A stretch of DNA of 64,000 nt, from NCBI RefSeq assembly GCF_011300875.1, contig NZ_CP049862.1, positions 186,001-250,000 on the forward strand. The letters run 5' to 3'. The stretch's first letter is position 1; every line of letters begins with the position of its first letter. The position numbers were made by a program, and so were the translations under genes. Below, one piece after another: positions 27,501 through 38,200 of the stretch. The notes beneath the pieces are model-generated. The model saw nothing but the letters and a program-made list of their open reading frames with translations, was not told the DNA's origin and did no database searches. This stretch comes from Sanguibacter sp. HDW7. Its GTDB lineage: Bacteria > Actinomycetota > Actinomycetes > Actinomycetales > Cellulomonadaceae.

Positions 27501-27920
27501 CTACACGAGTCGGCGTGCGATCTCCCTGGCGATCGGGACGTCCGCGTCGAGCCACGGAACGGAGAGGGCGTCGTCAACAGTGAGCCATCGGTGCTCGTCG
27601 TGTGAGTCTGTCGGCTTAATGGAGCCCTCATCGACGACCGCAAACCACACGCGCATCTCGTACGACGTGGAGATCGGCCACGCCCCGCCTACCGGTCCCA
27701 CGATCTCGGAACCGAGGCGAACGGTGATCGAGAGTTCCTCCTGCAGTTCACGGACGAGCGCCGCCTCAGGCGACTCGCCGGGCTCAACCTTCCCGCCAGG
27801 AAACTCCCACCGGCCAACGAGCTCAGCAGGCTTCGTGCGCCGGGCTCCGACAAACGTCGTCGGGACGTTGAGCGAGTCAACGAGGACCGCGCCCACTACA
27901 AGTCGAGGAGATGTCACCAC
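27501..27920 (-). CDS. NUDIX hydrolase (MutT-like)
   Basis: 139 residues, GTG at 27920. The Nudix box begins at G43: GKVEPGESPEAALVRELQEE, matching GX5EX7REUXEE; the usual final Gly is Ser (LSI). Preceded by the typical WEFPGGK. Ends 44 bases before the helicase start on the same strand, so the two are likely co-transcribed. MutT-type enzymes hydrolyse damaged or modified nucleoside triphosphates. Next to a helicase-nuclease it may instead process a nucleotide signal or modified nucleotide connected to defence; this is inference from pairing. Confidence 0.85.
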   Translation of the reverse strand: MVTSPRLVVGAVLVDSLNVPTTFVGARRTKPAELVGRWEFPGGKVEPGESPEAALVRELQEELSITVRLGSEIVGPVGGAWPISTSYEMRVWFAVVDEGSIKPTDSHDEHRWLTVDDALSVPWLDADVPIAREIARRLV

Positions 27921-28004
27921 GCGAGTATCTCAGCGACTCAGTGGGACAGGCTGGTTGCGCAGTAGGAACTCACGCCCCCGCCCCAATCTGCCGATCCCCA
28001 CGAC

Positions 28005-28871
28005 ATGACCGATCCGACTCTCCCCGGCAGGGGCGCGGAGGAGGTTGCGTCCCGCGCCTCTCGTCGTGCCCAGGCGCTTCGTCGTGAGCAGGAGCTGCGC
28101 GATCAGACGGATGCGGCCGCGCAGGCGCAGCTCGAGCGGGCGCTCAAGCAGCAGCGCACGTGGTCGCAGGGTGCGGAGGGCGAGCGGCTCGTCGCGCACA
28201 CGCTCGGCGCGCTCGAGCGCTACGGCTGGACGCTCCTGCACGACGTGCGGCAGCCAGACCGGCAGCTCGCGAACATCGACCATGTGGCGATCGGCCCGGG
28301 TGGCGTCGTCGTCATCGACGCGAAGAACTGGACGGGCACCGTGACGACGGAGGGCGGCGTCCTCCGCCAGAACGGCTACGCGCGCACCAAGGAGACGGAT
28401 GCGGTCGGCCTGCAGGCGGCGTCGGTCGCGGCGCTCCTGCGGCCCGAGCACCGCACCGCCGCGCGCGGCGCGCTCACGACGGTCGCGCACGACGTCGATC
28501 CCGTGCCGATCGGGTCGATCACCGTCGTCGGGCGGGCTCAGCTGGGGCCGTGGCTGCTCACGCTGCCGCCGCGGCTCACGCCGTTCGACGTCGCGGCCGT
28601 CGCGTCCGTCCTCGATCGCGAGCTCGTGCAGCCGCGCGACGCGCGTGCGCCGCGGGCGCACGGCCGCAAGCGTCGGCCGACGACGGTACCCACCCCAGGC
28701 CCGAGGAAGCGGGCGGCGCCGAGCCGCGGCCGCGCGCTCGGCATGGGCCTGCTCAAGCTGGGACTGGCGGCAATAGGCGTCGCGTGGCTCGTCGCGTACG
28801 GGCCCGTGATCGCGGGGTGGGTCGGCGACGTCGTCGCGGCCGTCGTCACGTCCTCAACCTCGACCCCGTGA
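28005..28871 (+). CDS. NERD (nuclease-related) domain membrane protein
   Basis: 288 residues from ATG at 28005. N-terminal charged helix (residues 10-50, Arg/Glu/Gln rich), then the NERD domain: AEGERLVAHTLGAL, NIDHVAIGPGGVVVIDAKNW with the D-x-AK signature of the restriction-endonuclease-like fold, and TVVGRAQLGPW. A basic linker (HGRKRRPTTVPTPGPRKR) precedes a C-terminal transmembrane helix (LLKLGLAAIGVAWLVAYGPV). Divergently placed from the NUDIX-helicase pair. NERD proteins are thought to act in DNA processing; membrane anchoring suggests action at the cell envelope. GC is back to the host level here, so it may be native. Confidence 0.8.
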   Translation: MTDPTLPGRGAEEVASRASRRAQALRREQELRDQTDAAAQAQLERALKQQRTWSQGAEGERLVAHTLGALERYGWTLLHDVRQPDRQLANIDHVAIGPGGVVVIDAKNWTGTVTTEGGVLRQNGYARTKETDAVGLQAASVAALLRPEHRTAARGALTTVAHDVDPVPIGSITVVGRAQLGPWLLTLPPRLTPFDVAAVASVLDRELVQPRDARAPRAHGRKRRPTTVPTPGPRKRAAPSRGRALGMGLLKLGLAAIGVAWLVAYGPVIAGWVGDVVAAVVTSSTSTP

Positions 28872-28910
28872 AAACTCAAGCCGCCCACGCGACCGTCCGA
28901 TAACACGGAC

Positions 28911-29177
28911 ATGACGGACCTCCACCCGCTGCCCGCCGCGACGACCTCCTCGAGGCGCGCCGCTCTTGCCGCGTCCCGTCACCTGCACGCGATCGTCGAC
29001 GAGGCACCCGCCGCCTACACGGTCGTCGAGTCCGACATCCCCGTGCTGTTCGCGACCTACGAGGCGGAGGAGGTCGTCCGTCGCCCCGCGAACCTCGGCG
29101 GCCTGTGGTTCGGGCGGTGCGTCGTCGTGTCCGCGGTCGTGCTCGTCGCGTACGACGCGCTCGTCGGCTTCGCCTGA
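28911..29177 (+). CDS. Small hypothetical protein with one C-terminal membrane helix
   Basis: 88 residues, ATG at 28911, 39 bases after the NERD gene. The C-terminal segment FGRCVVVSAVVLVAYDALVGF is hydrophobic enough for a membrane anchor. Codon use fits the genome (G/C third positions), but no SD is apparent, and competing frames exist on the other strand. Not recognised. Confidence 0.4.
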   Translation: MTDLHPLPAATTSSRRAALAASRHLHAIVDEAPAAYTVVESDIPVLFATYEAEEVVRRPANLGGLWFGRCVVVSAVVLVAYDALVGFA

Positions 29178-29420
29178 CGGAACCCACGGGCTTGGCGTCC
29201 CGTGCACGCGCTCGGTGCCGAGCGTCGCCCGCCGCCTTACCGACTTTCCGTCGGCCGGTGCGGAGCCGTCCCGGTCCTGACGTACGTCGAGCCGGTAGGC
29301 CGACGGCTGCGACGCATCATCGTGTGACATGCGGGTGCGGGCTCTCTCGCTCCAGGTCGCGTGGTGGACGTGGGCGTTGGAGGTGTTGTGGGCGGGCGCA
29401 CGGCGGAGTTCCATGGTGAC

Positions 29421-31976
29421 ATGGCGCAGAAGCTTCACTCCCGGGTCGTGGACGACGTACTGACGCGCGTGCGCACCGGAGGTGTCGTGCGACTCGTCGG
29501 GCTGCCGGGTTCGGGCAAGAGCTTCACGCTCGACAAGGTCGTCGAACGTCTCGACGAGGCCGGGGAGGGTTCCCTAGTCTTCCGGGCGAACCCGGGCCTC
29601 GCAGACCGGCCGCTCGCGGTGCTCGCCACGGCGGGGATCGAGGTCGGTGGCCCCGTGCTGTCCGCGCGGGTCGTCGCCGACGCCGTCGAGCAGACGACGG
29701 AGCGGCTCTCTCGCCGCGCCGTGCTCGTGGTCGACGACGCGGAGCGGCTCGACCAGGCCAGCCTTGGCGTGCTGCGAACTGCCCGCGCGAGGGCCGGTGC
29801 GCCGGCCCTGCTGAGCACCGGGCCGCTCACCCGTCACGCCGACCGCATATTCTCGACCGAGGCCGCCCAGCGCGTGGCAGTCCCGACCTTGCGGCACGAC
29901 GAGGTCCTCGCCGTCATGACCTCCGTCCTCGGCGGGGAGGTAGCGCAGGATGCTGTGGCTCGTGTCGCGGCGAAGTCGGGCGGCCTGCCCGGTCTGGTTG
30001 TCGCGATCGTCGCCGAGGGCGTGCGCCGCGGCGTACTCGCGCGCCGAGGCGGCGCATGGAGCGTCGTCGGCGACCTGTGGAGCCCGGTCCTCGGCGACGC
30101 CGTCGCCGTGTTCACGTCGTTGCTCGATGACGAGGGCTTCGCCGCACTCGAGACGCTTGCCGTCGTGGGCCCTCAGGAGGTGTCCGTCGCTGCGGGACTC
30201 GTGACGACCGAGATGCTCGGTCACCTCGAAGAGCTGGGGCTCGTCTACGTCATCGCGGGCCCGAAGGCCCCGGTCGTCGCCGTCTTCCCGATGATCCTCG
30301 GCACCTACCTCGAGAGCGAGGCGCCGGCGGTGAGGAAGGCAGCGATCCTCGCGCGACTGCGGGCGTCGGGCGACGAGTTGCCTGGCCGGGCAGGACTGAG
30401 CGACCCGGTCGCCCCGGGGAACCTCTGGACGGTCGACCGTCGTCGGGCCGGGGCGGTGCTTCCCCAGGTCATCCGCCGCGAGCAGGACCGCCGCGTCGTC
30501 GTGACTCGCAGGGCGTGGGAGGCCGATCGTACGGGTACCCAAGCCCTTGCACTGCTCGCTGCGCTCTTCGACACGGAGGTCGATCTCGGCGAGATGGAGG
30601 ATGTCGTCGACGGGACGGACACCCGGTCCGGGCTCGAGCTGGCGAGGCTCGAGGTGTGGCGGGCGACCGCGATCGCACACATCGCCGGTGACGTAGCCCG
30701 TGCTGTCGAAAGCCTTGAACGCGTCCGCGAGGCAAACCCGATCTTCCGCGGGCTGCTCGGCGCGCACATCGCCTACCTGCAGCTCATGTCCGGCACGATG
30801 CCCGACGACTCGCTGTTCGACGTCGAGCCCTGCGACGATCCGCTGAACCTCGAAGCGGCAAACGTCGTCCGAGGCACCGTGCTCGTCGCGCAGGGCCGGA
30901 CGTCCGACGCGATCGCGCTTCTCACGTCATTCACGCCGACGAGCCACCACCACCGGCTCGTGCGGGACTCCTCGCTCTGCATCGCGCTCTACCTCGAGGG
31001 CGACACCCAGGGCGCGCTCGAGCTAGCGTCACGGCGGCTGGACGACGCGCTCGACGCGCTCGACGTCGCGGCGATCGAGACGTTCGCCTACGTCGTCTCG
31101 CTCGTCCTGCGCATGGGAGCGCGCGACGACGAGCTCCAGGCGCACAATGCGACCGTCCTCACCCTCGGCGCTGCCGCGAACGGGCACAGCCAGTTCCTCG
31201 TCGGCCTGCTCGGCATCGGCGCGGTCGACGCCGCCGACCACGGCCTGCAGGCGTATGCCCGCTCGCTCGCCGTCCGAGCCCGGGAGGTCAGCCCAGGGAT
31301 GGGTCCGTTCCCCGGAATGTCCGGAGAGCTTGGACTGACGTTCGTCGAAAGTGCCTCGACGCGCCCCACGCCGGATCTTGAGGCCAGCCTCGTGGCGCTC
31401 TTCAAGGACGCGGTCGCTCGCGGGTTCACGTTCCTTGCCGTCTCCCTGGCCGCGTGGATCGCGGAGCTCGGTGGCGGGAGCCCCGTCGGCCCGGTCCTCC
31501 GAGGGCTGCTGCCACAGCTGCAGGGAGAGGCGGGACGACTCGTCGCCGCCTATGCGATCGCGATCGAGGAGAAGGACGTCGAGACGCTCCAGATCCTCGA
31601 AGGTCCGCTCGCCACGGTAGGGCAGATGCAGTACGCGGTACGCGCTCCGCTGACGGCCGCTCGACTGCTGCGCGAGCTTGGCGACGCCGCACGCGGTGCG
31701 AACCTCGTCCAGGCTACGTGGGATGGCATCCACGACGATCGGGTCGCACGCGGACGGCTCTTCGCGCACTACCGGCAGCTCGTCGACCTCTCCGTGCGCG
31801 AACGTGAGGTCGCCGAGCTCGTCGCACGGTCGATGAGCAACTCTGCGATCGCCGAGGCGCTCGTCGTCTCCGTGCGCACCGTCGACTCCCACGTGCTCAG
31901 TGCGTGTCGCAAGATCGGTGTCGACAACCGCGACGACCTGGCGCTCGCCGTACGGACCTGGCTCGCCCACCACTGA
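29421..31976 (+). CDS. Large ATPase-type LuxR-family transcriptional regulator
   Basis: About 851 residues using the ATG at 29421; a GTG at 29361 would add 20 Gly/Val-rich residues, and neither has an ideal SD. P-loop RLVGLPGSGKSFTLDK lies near residue 30, Walker B AVLVVDDAERLD near 113, then a long helical region typical of LAL/MalT-type STAND regulators. The C-terminal LuxR HTH: LSVREREVAELVARSMSN and VSVRTVDSHVLSACRKIG. Such proteins bind promoters after nucleotide- and ligand-dependent oligomerisation. It is transcribed in the same direction as, and sits directly before, the giant surface-protein gene (246-base gap). It is therefore a candidate regulator of that gene; the target is inferred from position only. 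Confidence 0.8.
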   Translation: MAQKLHSRVVDDVLTRVRTGGVVRLVGLPGSGKSFTLDKVVERLDEAGEGSLVFRANPGLADRPLAVLATAGIEVGGPVLSARVVADAVEQTTERLSRRAVLVVDDAERLDQASLGVLRTARARAGAPALLSTGPLTRHADRIFSTEAAQRVAVPTLRHDEVLAVMTSVLGGEVAQDAVARVAAKSGGLPGLVVAIVAEGVRRGVLARRGGAWSVVGDLWSPVLGDAVAVFTSLLDDEGFAALETLAVVGPQEVSVAAGLVTTEMLGHLEELGLVYVIAGPKAPVVAVFPMILGTYLESEAPAVRKAAILARLRASGDELPGRAGLSDPVAPGNLWTVDRRRAGAVLPQVIRREQDRRVVVTRRAWEADRTGTQALALLAALFDTEVDLGEMEDVVDGTDTRSGLELARLEVWRATAIAHIAGDVARAVESLERVREANPIFRGLLGAHIAYLQLMSGTMPDDSLFDVEPCDDPLNLEAANVVRGTVLVAQGRTSDAIALLTSFTPTSHHHRLVRDSSLCIALYLEGDTQGALELASRRLDDALDALDVAAIETFAYVVSLVLRMGARDDELQAHNATVLTLGAAANGHSQFLVGLLGIGAVDAADHGLQAYARSLAVRAREVSPGMGPFPGMSGELGLTFVESASTRPTPDLEASLVALFKDAVARGFTFLAVSLAAWIAELGGGSPVGPVLRGLLPQLQGEAGRLVAAYAIAIEEKDVETLQILEGPLATVGQMQYAVRAPLTAARLLRELGDAARGANLVQATWDGIHDDRVARGRLFAHYRQLVDLSVREREVAELVARSMSNSAIAEALVVSVRTVDSHVLSACRKIGVDNRDDLALAVRTWLAHH

Positions 31977-32222
31977 GGTCATGAGGCGCTGCGGAGCCGA
32001 TCGCGGTGAGCACCGGGCTGAGGACTCTTCACCCGCTCCCCTGCCGAGACGGGTGAGAGACGGCACCGAAGGTCCGTGTCGTCGCTACCGAGATCGCTGT
32101 CGCCCCCACCGTGTCCCATTGGTACGACAAAGTCTCACGGGTGTCATGGACTCGTCCCTCGTCTGCCTGCGGCTTCCGCGAGACGCCCGGGACGCCCACC
32201 CGAACCAGGTCCAGGAGTCCTC

Positions 32223-35200
32223 GTGCCCACAGCACCCACGTCCCGTGCGGGACGGCCGGACGGCTACCGCCGCCCTGCCGCGCGCATCCTCGCAGCCCTC
32301 ACGGCCGCGGCCCTCGTCCTCGTTGGCATCGCGGCTCCCTCGTTCGCCGCCGGTACCGTCGCGGATGGCAACGGCTACGACCAGACGTTCTACGTCGACG
32401 ACCTTCGTCTCACCGTCGACGCCAACCCCGGCGACGGCGTGTGCGCCTCGGCGACGTCCTACGGGTCTCGCTGCTCGCTCGTCGCGGCAGCGATGGAGAC
32501 GAACGCGTTGTACGACAAGGACCCCGCCAAGCGCTACCTCATCGTGCCGGCCGACCCGACCGCGGGCGGTTCACTCCTCGCACGCGACGGCACCACGTCC
32601 AACACCGGCAACGTCTACCTCTTCGGCCTGGCGAACAACATCTCGTCGGGCTTCACGGGGATGATCCCGAGCGCCGCTCTCATGAACAGCACGGTGGGTG
32701 GGTACTCCGACGCAGACGGCGGTTCGGTCCTCTGGTTCAAGGGCAACGTCGTCGTCGACCTCCAGAGCCGCATCGGCTCCGAGAACTACGGCGATGCCAC
32801 ATACGTCGGCGCCTTCATGTCATTCACCGGCGAGAACCAGGTGTTGCGCAACTTCGGCAACATCTACACCGCCGAGGGCGCCGTCTACGTCGGCAAGACA
32901 GCGAAGGGCTTCCGGCTCGAGAACGGTCTGATCGGGAACGCCCCGTCCGGGTACGGGATCATCGCCAACGAACGCGCGGTCAGCGTAGTCGGCGGGGCCA
33001 GCGACATAGTCATCGACAACGTGACGTTCGACTCGCTATGGGCGGTCGGCGTCAACATCGTCCCCCAGTACGGAGCTACCTCGACGCCCGTCAACGGGCT
33101 GACCGTCACCGGATCCCGTTTCGTCTCGGACGCCCAGCTCGCCGCGACCTCTGGAAACTACTTCTCAGGGTTCGGAACGTGGAATGTCGCCGCGTACGTG
33201 CGAGACCTGCGGATCGTCGGCAACACCTTCAACGACTTCTACTACTACTCGAACCCGGATCTCGGCTCGCCCATCAGCCTGCAGCGCATCCAGGTGAGCG
33301 GGACGAGCGTCATCGAGGGCAACACGATCTCCAACGACGCGCGCAAGAGCGCCCTCTACGCCTTCGGGGCCGGCATCTACGTGGGCACGGCGCCTGCTCC
33401 CGGCGCGACCCTCGCCATTCGCGGGAACAGCTTCATCAACCGTCAGAAGAGCGTCTCGATGACCGTGCCCGCGGTGCGCGTCAACTACACCGGGTCCACG
33501 GGTGACACGGGCATCAGCATCACGGACAACACGGTGGCCGGCTGGCGTCGTGCCAACGCGGCGGTCGGTCAGGTCATCAACGTCGAGGTGCCGGTCGGCG
33601 CCAAGGTCGTCGTCGAGCGCAACACGATGAGCAACATCTCGGGTGCGACGTCGCTCGTCTCCGCCGAGACCACGACGGTGAGCACCGGTAACCCGCTCTA
33701 CGCGCCTGATGCCAACCGCCAGACGACCACCGCCTACCCGTCGAAGGCTGTTGTCCCGGACGAGGACATGGCGTGCCGCATCGACGTCGCGGTCGAGAAG
33801 CCGGTGGCGAACGGGACGGCCCCGGTCGACCCGATCTACGTCGACGCCTACATCGGCGGGACGCACGGCATGGCGCAGTACCTCGGTCGGGTGAAGACCA
33901 CGACCGCCGCGCTGCCCACGACCCTGAGCTTCTACTACACGGGTGCCGGTGACGGACAGCTCCTGCGCCTCCAGACCAAGGGCTCCGACGGCCTGACGTC
34001 GCGCATGTCCCGCACCATCACCGCGAGCGGCCCCGACCGCTGCGCCCCCGTCACCTGGGTCAAGCAGGCGTCCTCGCAGGAGGACCCGACGTACAAGCGT
34101 CTCGTGACGTTCGACGTCATGTCGTCCGAGCCGCTCTCGGGAGGGCTCCCCGCGTCCGCGCTCTCGTTCGTCGGCACGGCCAAGGGTTCCGCGGTCGTCT
34201 CGGTGACCCCCGTCGATGACGACGCGACCGTCAACACCCGCTGGACGGTCGTCACCCGCGCCAACGCGACCGGTACCATCGAGCCGGTCGTCGCCGCCGG
34301 GAAGGTCAAGGACCTTGCAGGCAACCCGAGCAAGGCCGACTCCAACACCGCCGGGATCCCCGACGGTGAGGACCCCTCGATCACGTACGCTCCCGTCGAC
34401 TTCACCGGTCTCCTCGGCAAGCACGCCGGCGCCACCGATCCCGAGGCCGCGGCGGCCGCTGACCCCGGGCTCTACGGCATGCGTGTCACCGACCTCGACG
34501 CGTCGGTGCTCTACCGCTCGCCCCTCGAGCTCACGCTGCCCGAGAACAACGTCCTCGAGGTCGCCGAGCCCGGCACCGCACCGGCAGCGTTCCGGATCGA
34601 GAACGTCGCCCGCGACAGCGAGGGCCGGGTCGCGCTCGCCCCGACGAGCACGCTCGTCCTCCAGCAGAGCTGGAGCGGAGTCGTGCAGGACGCCGCGAAC
34701 CCCGTCTCGCCTGCCCCCGGCGCGAGCACGCTCGCGAGGACCGTCGCCAACAACCCGGTCCTTGACGCCGCCAACCCGACGATGACGACGATCGACCGTC
34801 AGGTCGACGTCGACGTCCTCGCGATCGACAACCGCGTCGTCGACGGCACGCGTCAGGTCTCGCTCGACACCATCGTCGTCACTGACGACCCGAACTTCGC
34901 CGGCCTCGAGCTCGACACGCTCCGCGTCGACATCCTCGACGACGACGCCCCATCCGCGACGGGCTCGACGCTCGCCATCACGGCGGACGGCGCGCTCGCG
35001 GACGGCGTCGCGACGAACTCGCTCGCCGCGACCGTCCGGGCCGCGCACGGCAAGCCAGTCGCGAACGCCCTCGTGACGTTCACCGTCCCGGACGGTGTCT
35101 CGGGCGCGTCCGGCTCGTCGCTCACGGCACGGACCGGCGCTGACGGCATCGCGCGGATCTCCGTGGTGTCGCTGGTCCCGGGAGCGTCCGAGGTGGGTGC

Positions 35201-38200
35201 GACGGTCCTCGACGGCCGGTCGATCGACGGCTCTCCTGCGACGGTGACGTTCCAGGCAGTGCCGGTCGACCTGCTGGCGACCGGGACGTCGTACACGGTG
35301 ACGACCGGTGAGCGGACGGCCGACGGCGAGGACTCGCACACCGTCACCGTCACCCTCGTCGACATCGTCGGGAAGCCCGCCCGCGGCCGTGCCGCCGAGC
35401 TGAGCGCCACCGCCGGTGCCACCATCGGCGCGTTCGCCGAGACCGCAGCCGGGACCTACACCGCACCTGTCACCTCGACGGTGGCCGGGACGTACACGGT
35501 GGTCCCGAGCCTCGCGTCCACGACGCTGCGGCTCGCGGCCGACGGCAACGCCGACGCCACGTTCGTCGCCGGAGCGCCCGTCCTCGACGGGACCGGCATC
35601 GTGACGATCGACGACGACGAGGCACGCGCAGCCGACGGCAGCGCCGTGCACGTGGTCACCGCGACGCTCGCCGACGCTCACGGCAACCCGGCGACGGGTC
35701 TTGCCGCCGAGCTCACCGGCACCGCCGCAGCAGGCACGACCGTCTCGGCATGGACCGAGGTCGGCACGACGGGCGTCTATCGCGCCGACGTCGTCTCGAC
35801 CGTCGCCGGAACGCGTACCGTCACGGTCACGCTCGACGGTGCCACGGTCGGCGAGCCCGTCGTCGCGAGGTTCGTCGCGGGTGCGCCTGCGCCGGGTCAC
35901 GACCTCACGCTCCTCGAGCGCCTCACCGACGGCGCCCTCTCGGTGACCGACCCCGCGGCCCCGGACGCGGCCTCGGTGCACGTCGTGCGCGCGACCGTGG
36001 TCGACGCGCACGGCAATCCTGTCGCGGGCACGACCGTGACGTTCACGGCACCGACGGCGGTCAAGGCTGCCGACGGCACGTCGGGTCCGTTCACCGTCAC
36101 GACCGACGCCGAGGGCCGCGCGACGCTCCGTCTCGCGTCGGCCGTCGCGGGGACCTTCACGGTGACCGCGACCGTGAGCGGCACACAGATCGCTCCGGTC
36201 GCCGGGGTCGAGGTCGCATGGAAGGCCGGCGCTGTCGACGTCTCTGAGGGCGCAAGCTCGCTGTCCGCCACGACGGGCGACGTCGAGGCGAACGGCACCG
36301 CCGTCCACACCCTGACGATCACCGCCGTGGACTCCTTCGGGAACCCCGTGGCCGGTGCTGACGTCGCCTTCGGCCCGCTGCCGCAGGGCCTCGAGCCCGC
36401 CCGGGGTGCTGGGACGACCGGAGTCACGGGTGCAGACGGCACCTGGGCGCTCGACGTCGTGTCGCGCACCGCAGGCACGTACATGGTCGACACGGTCTCG
36501 ATCGACGGGGCCGCTGTCCGGGACGGAGTCCCTGCATCCGTGACCTTCACCGTCGGGGCTCCCGACGCGTCGTCGTCGACCCTCGTCGTGACGCCCGACG
36601 GTGCCGTCACCGTCGGAGACAGCTTCACCGCGACGATCACGGTGCGCGACGCCGAGGGCAACCTCGTCGCAGGTGCCCCCGTCGGCCTCGACCTCGAAGG
36701 TGCCGCGAGCATCGTCGAGGACGGTCCGTGGGTCACCGACGAGTCCGGTGCGCTCACCGTGCACGTCACCTCCACGGTCGCCGGCACGGCGACGCTCACG
36801 GCCACCGTCGGCGGAGCGACCGTCGGAGACCCGGCCGCGCTGCGCTTCGTCGCCGGAGCACCCGACCTCGCCGAGGACGGCGCCAGCTCCGTCGTCGGCA
36901 CGACCGGTGCACGCCTCGCCGACGGCACCGACCACCACACGGTGACCGCTCGCATCCGCGACGCCCACGGCAACCCCGTGCCCGACGTCGAGGTGACCTT
37001 CGCGCTCCCGGACGGGCTCGCGACGAAGTCGCGCGCCCTCGGTGTCACGGACGCCGACGGGAACACGACGGTCGATCTCGTGACGACCGTCGCGGGCACC
37101 TACGGCGTCGAGGTCACGGTGGGCGGCACCGCCGTCCCGCAGCGGCCGACGGTCGCACTCGTCTACGTCGCGGGCGCCGCGTCGGCGACGAGCTCCGAGC
37201 TCGTCGTCGCCGAGGCCGGACCTGTCGAGGTCGGCCAGCCCTACACGGCGACCGTGATCGTGCGCGACGCCGACGGCAACCCCGTCGCCGGCTCCTCCGT
37301 CGCGGTCGCGCTCCTCGCCGACGGCCGCGTCGCCGCAGGCACGACCGATGCCGAAGGCCGCTGGACGACGACCGTCGTCCGCACGGTCGCAGGGACCGAC
37401 ACGATCGTCGCGACGCTCGTCCTCGACGGCGAGCCCGTCGAGGTCGGCACCGCCGAGCGTGCCTGGACCGTCGGCGACCCCGACCTCGGGGCCGACGGCC
37501 GCTCGACCGTCACTGCCACGACCGGGACCCGGTACGCGAACGGCACCGACGCGCACAGCGTCACCGTCACGCTCCGCGACGCGTACGGCAACCCTGTCGC
37601 CGGACGCGCCGTCGAGCTCGACCTCCCCGCGGGCCTCGCCACCGGTGACGGACCGTGGACCACCGCGGCCGACGGAACCGTCGTCGTCCCGGTGACCTCG
37701 ACCGCCGTTGGTGCCTTCTCGGTCACGGCCTCGGTCGACGGGACCCCCGTGCAGGGTGGCGCAGCTGTCACCCTCGCCTACGGGACCGGGGACGTCGAGG
37801 CGGCTCTGTCGACCCTCGTCGTCACGCCCGCCTCGCCGCTCGTGGCCGGACAGAGCTACACCGCGACGGTCACGGCCGTCGGGACGTCAGGCCTGCCCGT
37901 CCCCGGCACGACCGTCGCACTGACGCTCGACCAGGCCGGTACGGACGCGACCTTCGACGGACCGTCGTTCGGTCGCACCGGGGCTGACGGGACGTTCACC
38001 GTGACGATCACGGCGACGTCCGCCGCGACCGCGATCGTCCACGCGCTCGTCGCCGGTCAGCCGGTCGGGACCGGTGACGGCACCGCCGTCGCGTGGACCA
38101 CGGGCGACGCGTCGACGGCAGCATCGACGATCTCAGCCACGTCGCCCGTCCAGGCCGACGGCGCCGACACGTCCGACGTCGTCGTCACCCTGCTCGACGC

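Noticed and set aside
33165-37556. Long minus-strand frame of about 1463 codons opposite the Big_1-like region
   Set aside because: Arg/Gly/Asp-rich translation with no domains, complementary to well-supported sense domains.
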